A stretch of DNA of 64,000 nt from Melanocharis versteri (Eukaryota > Chordata > Aves > Passeriformes > Melanocharitidae), in assembly GCA_013397845.1 (NCBI GenBank), contig VZTG01005442.1, forward strand, positions 443,001 to 507,000, given 5' to 3'. The position numbers were made by a program, and so were the translations under genes. Positions 30,201 to 38,958 of the stretch are shown here, one piece after another (positions within the stretch are counted from its first letter, which is position 1; the number at the start of each line of letters is the position of its first letter). Below the pieces are notes generated by a model. That model was not told where the DNA came from, did no database searches, and worked only from the letters and a program-made list of their open reading frames with translations.

Positions 30201-32573
30201 CTGAAAAGCATGAATACTGTATGGAAGATCTAGAACTTTCGTACAGTCCGGCTGCTGCAGGTCTGGAGGCACAGGGGACTTTGTGTCTATATAGTCTTCA
30301 GGGCTGAGGACAGAATAACATAACACAGCAGATCACAGATTAAAATACTGCTGAAGCTCGTAAGAGACAGTACGGTAGCTGAGACAGAGAGTACTCTGAT
30401 TTAATCATTACAGAAATCCCCTGTTTGGGCACATTAGACCATTTCTGCTGTCTTCTCAGATTTCAGTTGTATCAGGATGTCATGACTATAGGATAAAGTA
30501 AATAAATTTGTCTGCTTTAGAGAAAATATCAACATTTGGATAACCTCCAAAACGTATCAGCGTCAACCTAGTGTATCACTGCTATGATTAATCATCTATC
30601 TGCCAGGCAAATGGCAATGCATGCAGACTCTTCAACTGAAACAAACAAACCAATTCCAAATATGGGTGATGAGAAGTCCAAATGAAGGTATATGAGAATA
30701 AAATTGATCTTTTCCCACTTCAAGTACTCGTGCGATTATGATAAAAAAATAAAACAACTGAAACAAAACAGTCATTCCTGAAGATGAATTACCAGTGAAG
30801 CTGAATGTCAAGTACACTGTCTGCTCATCCTTCACTTTCTAAACACAGGGGACAAAATATGACCAGAAAGTTCAACAGCTTGGTAATCAATGGAATTTCA
30901 TTCAAATTTAAATCAAGACAGTTTCCACTAAAATAAATATCTAGCTCAAAACACTGAAAGCACACTCAAGCAAATCCAACCCCCTTCTACATGATATATT
31001 TCATTTTAATTCACATGTCTGGTCGTATCAGTACAGAGTAACAGTGGTAGAATGGGGAACAGAAAGGAAAAGTTTCAGGGCAGGGCTAGCATAGACATCT
31101 TAGGGGAAACAGCACTTGTGTGTTGTACCCATTCACAACTAGTGGCAGATGTTTCGGTTTTATTACATAGTAACACAAAATAAAAACTGTCATCTAAAGA
31201 AAGTCAGTGCTAGTAATTTTTCACTTGTATTTAGAGGTACTGTTGATTTTTTTTATTCAGTAAAAATCTTAAGAATATAAAGCATCTTATTAAAACATCT
31301 TATTACCGGATATCTTTGCTCTCTAAGGTGATGTATGTGCCATCGTACAGATCTAGGTCCCCCAGGGGCACCTTTGCTTTAATGCAGTCTGGATCTTCTT
31401 TATTATGCCTTTGTTCCAGCCCTGTGTCTCTGTCCTCATTTTCCTCTATATGAATCTTTTGAGCAACTAACTGTTTCTGTAGGGAAAAAAAAGGAAACAG
31501 AAGCATATATACCGATTAAAGCAAACTCTATAGTTGCTAGGATTCAAGAGTCCAACTTTCTCCTTAAAACAAAGTTCATTTGAAAAAAATCTAAAAAATT
31601 CTCATTAAATTTTGGGAATATTGCCTTATCTTTCATAACATCTGTAGGACATTTCTGAATTTGGATGGCATACAAATACTTTCATGAGAGATAACAGAAC
31701 TTGAATGAGCCCTTATTTCTCCTGTTGTGCCTAAGAAGTGGGCTAGTAACATTCTAAATACATGGTAGGCCATTTAGGAAAAGAAGAAATGGTTGCTAAA
31801 AGTGCAGAAAATTTTTCACATTTGGCCCCCATTTTTCCACTGTAAGACCTTGTGGAAATAATACAAGACATTGCAAACAAATCATCATCTTAATCATTCA
31901 GTGTGCTAAGTACAACTGAACATGAATACATGTAAGAAGTACTGTACATGACTACATGTGAAATGAGAAAACCTGCATTTTTAATTAAAGCCATACATAT
32001 TTGATTACATGCTACATAAAACCAAAGCTGGCACAAGAAAGGAGTGCATGGCCACAAGGGCTGTGAGCTGTTTGCTTACCTAACCCCTATTATATTTAAA
32101 CTTCAGTTTATCAGTTCAAAGTCTATTAAAGTCCTTTTCAAAAGGGTGGTCTCAGACCCCTTCTCAATAATAAATGGGCTTGAAGAAAAACAGAGGTGAT
32201 TTGCCCCGAGTCCTTCTGCAATACAGTACAACAGAATCCAGTGACTTTATGCAAAAATGTTAGGATTTATGGCTAACAACAGGGAATGACACAACTGGAG
32301 ACCAGTTAGGCAGACTTGAGGCAAAAAATTCTTGAGATCTGAAAAATTTTTCAGCCTTTCATTGAAGGAGAACTTCGCCAATAATAAATTATTTTCCCCA
32401 TCTAAAACTATTACTATAAAGTCTATGGAATAAAAATATCTGTATTTTCATAAATTAATTAGTACTTAAATTTTATGCTTTACCTCCAGTTCTTTGAGGT
32501 AGTTAACTGTTGTTTCTTGTCTCATTAGTATTACCAAATCATGAGGGTTTCTCAAGTTCATTGGTGAATCCAC
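130..32573 (-). CDS. TTC17: TTC17, coding exons 2-19 (partial gene: exon 1 and the 3' exons are missing)
   Basis: Eighteen exons on the minus strand join into one open frame of 894 codons plus one base, and all junctions keep phase. The protein matches vertebrate TTC17 (about 1140 residues in human, from memory) from just after the signal-peptide exon to the part before the C-terminal TPR block. Visible order: N-terminal region (exons 2-5), TPR block A (exons 6-8), charged coiled coil (exons 8-9), variable Ser-rich linker (exons 10-13), TPR block B (exons 14-16), acidic linker (exons 17-18) and a basic Lys-rich segment (exon 19). Eleven N-glycosylation sequons are present. TTC17 has been linked to actin polymerisation and primary cilium formation with CATIP, and reported as an ER-resident TPR adaptor; the sequons favour a lumenal location. 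Seventeen of the eighteen visible donors are GT; intron 12 begins with GC. No frameshift or internal stop is seen. Confidence 0.96.
837..1087 (-). CDS. TTC17: TTC17 exon 18
   Basis: 251 bases, ending in phase 0 after GAT-rich acidic codons (GDDDEAEW). Contains MSEEMLALVDEFENSWPQEA and RRMDLQGIRVLKKG, strongly conserved with human, and an NGS sequon. Donor GTAAGT, acceptor CTCTTAG. The next intron is 541 bases, nothing recognised. Confidence 0.95.
1448..1618 (-). CDS. TTC17: TTC17 exon 17 (acidic, variable)
   Basis: 171 bases: two bases completing Gly, then HCHEKNPDGSYGKEKYFDDH and an acidic, Ser-rich remainder ending PSFLRLE. The GHCHEK and LRLES ends match human; the middle is divergent, so this is a fast-evolving linker. 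Donor GTAAGT, acceptor TTTCAG. The next intron is 360 bases. Confidence 0.9.
1619..18161 (-). other. TTC17 intron 16, 16.5 kb
   Basis: The longest intron here with both ends visible. Generally AT-rich, with many short ORFs on both strands, none with a recognisable product. I saw no CR1 or LTR copy, RNA gene or CpG island. Short A or T runs occur (for example near 3409, 16800 and 17310). I cannot exclude distal enhancers or old repeats. Confidence 0.75.
18162..18348 (-). CDS. TTC17: TTC17 exon 16 (TPR block B)
   Basis: 187 bases, 62 codons plus one base. Starts PLTFLSLGNAYLAQNNISGA, a TPR helix with NIS sequon, then a Cys-containing stretch CLECESSLKMIRC and an NIT sequon near the end. Donor GTAAGC, acceptor TTACAG. 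Confidence 0.96.
20468..20692 (-). CDS. TTC17: TTC17 exon 15 (TPR block B)
   Basis: 225 bases, 75 codons, phase 0. Starts PEDPLWLVLNEAGLYWRAVG and contains PLVNLANLLFHYGLHLDASR. It is a TPR block with the same layout as exons 6-7 (WLV/WVL, LYW/FYW, LVNLAN). Sequons NST and NAS. Donor GTAAGA, acceptor CTATAG. The next intron is 2119 bases with a chance 131-codon plus-strand ORF only. Confidence 0.96.
22846..22923 (-). CDS. TTC17: TTC17 exon 14
   Basis: 78 bases, 26 codons, phase 0 at both ends: VLHSRINNETVTLTKIGVFL then DHAMKQ. It has an NET sequon and matches the human LSRINNYT segment. Donor GTACGT, acceptor TTCCAG. The next intron is 2153 bases; I saw no gene or named repeat in it. Confidence 0.93.
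23427..23601 (-). CDS. TTC17: TTC17 exon 13
   Basis: 175 bases. The first base completes Arg, then IQPILNNPRGTVEHGEAQAP, diverged from human, then the conserved LVKELDTNLDLKFRMPDDRA. It has an NET sequon. Donor GTAAGA, acceptor TGCTAG. The next intron is 503 bases with no recognised feature. Confidence 0.92.
24696..24811 (-). CDS. TTC17: TTC17 exon 12 (followed by a GC-AG intron)
   Basis: 116 bases, 38 codons plus two bases. Starts EKQHILWPQRSECMKSFPKI and runs through LPTYFLPPENRGF, matching human (DKQHILWPKR, TYFLPPEN). The donor is AG|GCAAGT, not GT; exon 13 continues the frame, so the boundary is firm. The next intron is 1094 bases. Confidence 0.92.
25245..25385 (-). CDS. TTC17: TTC17 exon 11 (variable Ser-rich linker)
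   Basis: 141 bases, 47 codons, phase 0 at both ends. Starts FGEDSSTSSMTSMTLDLHAN like human, then diverges; an NQS sequon follows. The end is set by the GTGAGT donor after an Arg codon: reading on gives 14 more codons and a stop, while splicing restores the human frame. The next intron is 433 bases. Confidence 0.9.
26336..26448 (-). CDS. TTC17: TTC17 exon 10
   Basis: 113 bases: two bases completing Gly, then NHQICRLGNQQHSLHCQWDQ and ending ENVEYVQ. Strongly conserved with human. Donor is the weaker GTTTGT; acceptor CTGCAG. The next intron is 950 bases and holds a C-rich tract near 25460-25480 but no recognised element. Confidence 0.94.
26766..26926 (-). CDS. TTC17: TTC17 exon 9 (coiled coil)
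   Basis: 161 bases. Begins with the last base of an Arg codon, then SLQRTLNELKEYQKQHDHYL. Rich in Gln, Glu, Lys and Leu, consistent with a long coiled coil continuing from exon 8. Donor GTACA, acceptor TTCAAG. The next intron is 317 bases, no feature recognised. Confidence 0.94.
27161..27300 (-). CDS. TTC17: TTC17 exon 8 (end of TPR block A, start of coiled coil)
   Basis: 140 bases, 46 codons plus two bases. Starts MLGEYNHSVLCYDHALQAKP, a canonical TPR helix pair with an NHS sequon, then turns into a Gln/Glu/Lys-rich helix. Donor GTAACT, acceptor CTTCAG. The next intron is 234 bases. Confidence 0.95.
27710..27854 (-). CDS. TTC17: TTC17 exon 7 (TPR block A)
   Basis: 145 bases. The first base completes an Arg codon, followed by QNKDIALVNLANILHRAHFS and ending YTLGNIYA. 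The LVNLAN and TLGNxY signatures are TPR helix segments that recur in exons 15-16. Donor GTAAAT, acceptor TTTTAG. The next intron is 409 bases with nothing recognised. Confidence 0.95.
28147..28256 (-). CDS. TTC17: TTC17 exon 6 (start of TPR block A)
   Basis: 110 bases, 36 codons plus two bases. Starts NSSSWVLYNMASFYWRIKNE, the first helix pair of a TPR unit with an NSS sequon at its start. Its pattern (WVL, LYW-like, C, RAL) recurs in exon 15. Donor GTAAGA, acceptor TGCAG. The next intron is only 292 bases. Confidence 0.95.
28950..29081 (-). CDS. TTC17: TTC17 exon 5
   Basis: 132 bases, 44 codons, phase 0 at both ends. It starts GVQERVNLSAPLLPKEDPIF and contains an NLS glycosylation sequon. 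Donor is GTATGA, acceptor TTTTAG. The next intron (693 bases) is featureless to my reading. Confidence 0.95.
30192..30303 (-). CDS. TTC17: TTC17 exon 4
   Basis: 112 bases. The first base completes an Arg codon at the junction, followed by PEDYIDTKSPVPPD and LPYSIHAFQHLR. Donor is GTAAGT, acceptor CCTCAG. The next intron is 1110 bases with no recognised feature. Confidence 0.95.
31307..31476 (-). CDS. TTC17: TTC17 exon 3
   Basis: 170 bases in phase 0, ending two bases into a codon. It begins KQLVAQKIHIEENEDRDTGL and ends TLESKDI, nearly identical to human TTC17 over the whole exon. Donor is GTAATA, acceptor CTACAG. The next intron is 1003 bases and shows nothing recognised. Confidence 0.96.
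32484..32573 (-). CDS. TTC17: TTC17 exon 2
   Basis: Ninety bases, 30 codons, phase 0 at both ends, reading VDSPMNLRNPHDLVILM and then a stretch ending LKELE. In human this follows the signal peptide and a short THWVVTEDGK-type segment encoded by exon 1. Acceptor is TTGCAG, donor is GTAAAG. The next intron (1007 bases) holds nothing recognised. Confidence 0.95.
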
Positions 32574-33049
32574 CTGCAAGACATTTTAACAGTCCATCAT
32601 GTAAGACATTCTCCTAATTAGTGGTTTTGAAAGAAGGCAGTTATGTTCATTCAATCACAGTTTGTCTGTTCAGAGGATTTCTGTCCAGTCAACATTCATA
32701 ATATGTCCATTATGAAAATCCATACTTCAAACAACATTGTCAATTAAGCATTCAATTCAAACCATGCTCTAATTTTAAACCTATTTTAATTTAATCAGGC
32801 ACACAAGTTGTAAGCATAAGGGGCAAATAAATTTCCACAACAAACATTACTAAGAGCACCTATTGCTGAAATACCAGATACTTTAAACTGCAATCACAAA
32901 AACTTATTTTGTTTTGTAACTTTATAATTCCTCCACCACGCCCCTCAAAAGACATAAAGTAGTTCAGCTTCAACTCCTCTCTGCAACTAATTTAACACAC
33001 TGGCCTACCATTAGGATCTACTGCCTTCAGGATTAATAAGTAAAGGAAC

Positions 33050-33480
33050 AAAATCAATAGGGAAGCAGGTGAAGACTGAAAACTCTGTTACAGAAGACCA
33101 TGGTACAGCTCCCATAGCTACGCACAGGAGTTCACAGCTCCGTGAGAAGGACATTAGAGGCAAGTCACAGACCAAGCAGTTACACATCAGCCCCTAGCTG
33201 GGCTCAGGAAACCACATCACCTCACCCCACGGCTGAAACACCCCAGCCTTGCCCTCATGCCCAACTCTGCTGTCTCACCGGGTGAGGGAAAGTCCCTAGA
33301 GCGGAGAAGGTGGAGTACAGCAGCTGAGCTGATGCAAAGGCTCACTTCAGGCTTGCAGCCATCTCCTCCCGTACGTCAGTGTGATAGCAGTACACCGGCC
33401 GCACACCAGCTGCGGTGACCACCAGCATCTCCGGGAAGCTAACCCAAACTCAGGAGCTGAACAGAACGTAACTCCCTCCT
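33050..33480. other. Unidentified GC-richer patch in TTC17 intron 1
   Basis: Clearly richer in G, C and CpG than its surroundings, with several CpGs around 33290-33440. No coding frame, named repeat or splice signals that fit TTC17 were found. It could be an old repeat or a regulatory site. Confidence 0.3.
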
Positions 33481-35340
33481 GCTTGCTTTATCTGAACTAG
33501 TAAGCTAAATTAGTTCATGAAGGATTCAATGAGCATGAGAACAAACAAGGAAATAGACAGGAGTATGTGATAACAGGATGAAACGACAAGGTGACAAGGA
33601 TAGCAAGATCTCACATTTTTAAGGTGTCTATTATGGTTAGATGGTCTACATCAAGATGTTTTTCCTAGATCTGCTCAGTTTCCATTCAAACTTTCAGGAC
33701 GCAGAACTAGCTGCTGCATGAAGATGTGAGCACTTACCTGTTTGTTAGCACTGATAGCTCTAAATGGGCTGTCCACCCCCATGACATCTGTGCAAACTTG
33801 GTGACAAGTTGAATGGACAAGTTTGCCACATATATACGTGCAGGAGAACCTCCTGAGCTCCAGCACTTCCTTTCTTGTCACCTTTCTGAATAGCTTGGAC
33901 AAATTTCTGTTACACACTCCTACTGCAGAGAACTGCATCTCCAGCGTATTTCCTGGTCATCCTAATGTGTGCTGTCAACAGATTAAGCCTTGGGCCATAT
34001 TCTCTTCGTTGTGAGTGAGGTAAGAAGCTCAAACCTACTTTCTTTGGACTACTGACTGTGAAGTCTACCTTTGTTGCAAGATTCTAGACGGAGTAAGGAT
34101 CTTGTCCTCCGAGACATAAACACTCGTTCCTTTTACTAAACTCCAAATGTGGTTTTGGCTAAATTTGGCTAAGTATTCCTTTCCAAAGCAAAAGCTGCAG
34201 TGCTTTTTCCAGTATGGAGCCATTTTGATGGGTGGCTACCTATACAGTCCAAACTATTATATATAACTCATTTTCTCCTTTAGCAAATTAATCCTCTCAT
34301 ATCACCAGACAAATAGAAAATAATGGGTGCTACTGACACTAGTCCATTTTAACACTGTGAACTTGGAGATTATGGATTCAACTGTAGCAAATAACGGATG
34401 ACCAAGTATCCACCATGAAGCAGAGAAGCACAGAAAATACAATTTAAAAAAAATCGAATGATTTTTTTAGTTGAAGTATTAAAGTCTACAGCATTTTTTT
34501 ATAGTCATGTTTCCTATTTCCTCCTATGGGCCCCACCTCACTTTGAACTGGCTGCACACAAAGCCAGAGTTATGCACTGAATGTAGCACTTGTTTATGCC
34601 TCACTTGCTAGAGAAACTACGGTGGTATGTGCAAATGAATGACAGATGAATTTGCAAAGAAAATAAGGGAAAGTTTCACTGTGTTTAAAGCACTTCATCA
34701 TCCATTCCAAAATAGCACTGTTCATGTGACATCTAAAGGCTGCTTGCATGATACTACACAGTCACTGAGGGCAAAGTCAACTATCAGCTCCACTTTCAGT
34801 GGCAAACAGCATCTGGGCAGCGATTTTTTTGCAGAAAGTTATGCAGACATCACCAATTAGAAAACCTTATTCTGAAAGATGAAGGATGTTGGCTTATCAT
34901 TCATTCAGAAACAGAATGACATTCAGAGTTGGCTTCTGTTCTTAACTTTTGGTAAGACAGTCTCATGAGAGTTAGGTCTGAATTTAGTATTTGAGAATTT
35001 GGAGTGGTATGTTACCAACCCAGTGTGCGTAGGTTGACAGGAAAGCAATGCAATAAGTACCACACTACCATCAACTATTATCTGGCAGCAGAAACCAAAG
35101 TGGCAAAAACAACCAAACAGCAATATCACTGAATTAATTCATAAAGTTACATTGATCCACCAGGAAATCATCCCAGTTAAGGATATTTTTCTTTAGTCTT
35201 CAGATTTTCACTTCCACATCTGACTCAGTTTGTCACCAGCAAATATGTACTTTTTAATAACAGCAGAATCCTTCAGCCTAGTAGAAAGTTAACCTTACCA
35301 GTGGGTAAACACAGAGCTCCTAATACAGAACTTTAGTAGC

Positions 35341-36360
35341 TGTATTGGGTTTGTATGGCAAAAGGGGTGGCTTCTGTGAGAAGCTGCCAGAAGCTTCCCT
35401 TAAGTCTGACAGAGATGACTTCAGCCAGATCCAAGATGGACTCGCTGCTGGCCAAGGCTGTGAGCCCACCAGTGACTGTGGAAGCACCACTGTGATAACA
35501 CATATTTAAGAAGGGAAAAGAAGTTATTGCGGTCAGAAAAGAGAGAAGTGAGAATATGCAAGAGAAACAGCTTTGCAGACACCAAGGTCAGTGGAGAAGG
35601 AGTGGACAAGGCGCTGCAGGTGCCAGAGCAGAGATTTCCCTGCAGCCTGCTGTGAAGACCACAACGAGGCAGGCTGTCCCCTGCAGCCCATCAGGGAGCA
35701 GACATCCATGTGCAGCCTAGGGAGGACTTCACACCAGAGCAGGTGGATACCCAAAGGAGGTTGTGAACCTGTGGGAAGCCCACACCAGAGCAGGATTTTT
35801 GGCAGGACCTGTGGCCCTCCAGGAGACCCACACTGGAGCAGCCTGTTCCTGAAGGATGGCATCTTATGGGAGGGACCCCGTGCTGGAGCAGTTTGTGACA
35901 GCCCATGGGAAGGAACCACACTGGAGAAGTTCATGGAGGATTGTCTCCGGTAGAAGGGACACTACACTAGAGCAGGGGAAGGAGTTCTTCCTAGGAGGAG
36001 TTCTTCCTTGGAAGAAGCTGTGGTAAAACCACTGTGTGATGAACTGACCACAATGCCCATTCTCCATCCTCCTGTACCACCCAGGGGGAGGAGGTAGGGA
36101 ATCAGGAATAAATTTAAGTCCAGGAAGAAAAGGATGGGTTGACGGAAGCTATTTTTAAGATTTGCTTGTATTTCTTATTACCTCACTCTGATATGATCTG
36201 TAATAAATTAACTAATTTCCTCAAGTCGAGTCTGTTCTGCCTGTGGTGGTAACTGGTGAGTGATCTCTCCCTGTCCTTATCCAGACTCTTGAGCCTTCTG
36301 TTGTATTTTCTCTCCCTTGTGCAGCTGAGGAGTGATAAAGCAGCTTTGGTGGGCACCTGG
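35341..36360 (+). mobile_element. LTR-like interspersed repeat, about 1.0 kb, with degenerate internal modules
   Basis: Sequence of a different texture from the intron: it starts TGTATTGGGTTTGTATGGCA, has a TATA-like CATATTTAAG at 35501, a poly(A) signal AATAAA at 36202-36207, and ends near CTTTGGTGGGCACCTGG. Between 35731 and 35975 a short motif of the type ACACTGGAGCAG recurs six times at 39-51 base spacing. I recall very similar multicopy sequence from passerine genomes, probably an ERVL-type solo LTR, but the family name is not certain. No retroviral coding sequence is seen next to it. Long ORFs on both strands here are by-products of the repeat. Confidence 0.6.
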
Positions 36361-37988
36361 TAAGCTCTTCATTACCCCCTTCTCTGTAGTGACAGACAGA
36401 TGGCTTTTGAACCGAAACTTATTCATCTCAGATCCAGACAGCAATACTGTCAAGACTTTGAGTTCATTATCCAGCTTTTTACAACATCCCTCCCTAGATC
36501 AAACACATTTCCTTCACAGTGCCAGCCATTTCTATAGCTGGAAAAAGACAAAGCTGACACGCTCAGTTGTGAAGAGCACCAATACCGTGTTTGCCATTGA
36601 GAGCAGTAATGACACCTCATGAAGAATACAGTGAGTAAGTCGCAAAAAAAGGTTTGCATCTGCATAACCTGCACACCACAGATATGAGTAGCAGCAGTGG
36701 TAAAGATAAGTGGGAAGCAGGATGTGCTGAAATCAGGAAGACTCACTTGAAGCCCTGCAGGGCTTGCCACATGGATGCTCACGCTTTCCTCATGCTGCTC
36801 GTGCTCAAGTTCCACCTAGCATCTTCATGCTTTCCTGTGCACCCACATCCCCAAACCAGGAAAATTATACCCTGAATAAAAACATAAAATATGCCAGAAC
36901 TTTCTTGTGAGCTGCTGCTTCTTAAAATTCAAAGAGATGGCAACATACCCCAAAGATTTGGAAAAGCCCTCAGAGCTTCACTCACCTGTCTAATTCTTTA
37001 TTCACAAATACAAAAGTCCAAATAAAAGATATTTGATGGATACCTGGAGACTGTTCTGGATTATGCCCTTTCCTTCCCACAACAAGACTCTAGGTAGATT
37101 TCAGAGGATACTGGTTTCACTCAGTCCCATGTCATGCTTGTGCTCTTACAAACACTTGCTGCCTTCACCCCTTCACACAAAGTCTGTTGTGCCTTATTAC
37201 CTGATTCGGGAGTCAGACGAGTGAAAAATACACAGATATTGTGACTTAGATCATCTTTTTCAAAATGTAAGCAACTCTCCACAAGGCTCCTCTGGGATGA
37301 AACAGAACAGACATCAACCTACACACAGGAAACACAGCCTCATGGTGTGGAGAGTGGAGACTGCTGCACCAGAACAGATGCTTTGTCCAAGTTACCCATT
37401 TTTAAATCAAAGTGTTTGGCTGATGGCAAAGCACAACATTCATTTACTCTTCCTCCAAAGTGCTGAAACTGTGATATTCAAGATGAAGCACTTGAAATGC
37501 AAGAATTTGACTTCAATTCCAACACAGTAAACAGGAAAAAAAAAGTAGCGCTGAAAAGCTTTCTTTGAACCTTTGACAGCTACTGTAGTTACACTGCAGA
37601 AAGCCTGCCAGTAAACACTTCTAGAATAAGTGTTCTCTGTTCAACTTTGCCCAAAGGTGAAGGTTTCTTTATAAAGCACAGTTCAAATTTATTCACTGTC
37701 ACAAAGTACACTAAGAACCTGATTCAGCAAGAAATACACAGAATTTGCATAACGAAAAAAGACATCGAGTTGAATCAAACCCTAAAGTTTCAGTTTCCTA
37801 TGTTACCTGCATATATCAAAGTCCCTCAGCAACTAGACTCGTAAGTTTTGCCAAACCTTCCAGTATATTTTTCCCAACAATCCAGTTACATTGCACCAGG
37901 AATAAAATTTTTAAATGAGGGTCGATGAATGCCTCAGTCAACTATTTTTAAGAAAGGCTTTTTTTAAAGTACTGTGGAAACCCCACTG

Positions 37989-38958
37989 TTAACTGAGGCA
38001 CAGGCACATCAAAATCAGAACAGCTGCTAGTGCCTCCGCACATTCTAAAAGCACTATACTACATGCAGAAGGCAGATTATTAGAGAAAGAAGCTGGAAAA
38101 CACACTGTATTAAATGATGGCGTACAGAAAAATGGGCTCCCCATATTTGTTATACAGGCAGTGGATGTTTTGTCACGGTACAAAATAGACAATTCCCCCT
38201 CCGACAGGCTGGAACTTCCTGCAATCTTGAGGGGGAGCCAAGGATCTGAAAACCAGTGCTTGTCTTTTGGTATATTCCTGCTGTCTTGAGATACTTTACA
38301 CTCCAACATGACCCTACATGGCATTTCTGAGGAAGCCACAAAAAAATCTGTACAGGTTTCAGTGCAAGACAAGCTGCAAAACTGGAAAATAAATTCTTTT
38401 GACTCATCCAAATGATGAGTAGGCAGTGTCAGAAGATACTTGTTCCAAGGGATGTCACTGAAAAACTCACACGGAAAAATGATGTTGAAATGAGTTTTTT
38501 TAAGTATTGAGCCATTTAAAAGCTTACTGCTGGAGAATCTGTTAGCAAACAGCACTAGATATTTTGATATTATTAATACTAGCTGTGCTACAGGGAAAAC
38601 ACATTTTAAACATTTGTAGCACTTCAGAAATAAAACCTAACAAAGTTGTAGTATTATTGAATAGCTCTGCTCAACTGAGATCACATAAGCTATGAATATT
38701 GTAGGTAACAGATCTAAATACATCAAAGGAAAACAAGACTTTGCTTGGAACACCATGTGTCCAATGTGTTGTGGTCATACTTAAGGATATAAATTTCCAA
38801 CTTGTATATTCTAGGTAAGATCTGTATTCTTCAGTAGTCATACGCTCTGTTGAATCAAAACAAGAGATGGAGAGATCATTCAGATATACATCAGTAATGA
38901 GCAAGTACTTTTTCCATAAAGGTAGACTGGTTCTTTGGTGTCTGCTCACTGCCAAATC
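37989..38958 (-). other. Coding-like minus-strand block inside TTC17 intron 1, unidentified
   Basis: Two open stretches lie in tandem. The upper one (38671-38958) begins right after TTTTTAG, a good acceptor, and stays open for 96 codons, with varied protein-like composition (WKKYLLITDVYLNDLSISCF). The lower one is open from about 38640 down to 37989, over 200 codons, Cys-rich, containing CSLSCTETCTDFF; a possible acceptor (TTGCTAACAG) lies near 38532. I recognise no family and found no convincing donor joining them. It may be a nested gene, a decayed gene or a chance run. Confidence 0.3.

Noticed and set aside
35533..35953. Overlapping ORFs of 126-133 codons on both strands
   Set aside because: They come from the internal modules of the LTR-like repeat, open on both strands at once, and resemble no protein.
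36450..36815. Minus-strand 121-codon ORF, possibly continuing the coding-like block
   Set aside because: No homology recognised and no convincing splice sites linking it to 37989-38958.
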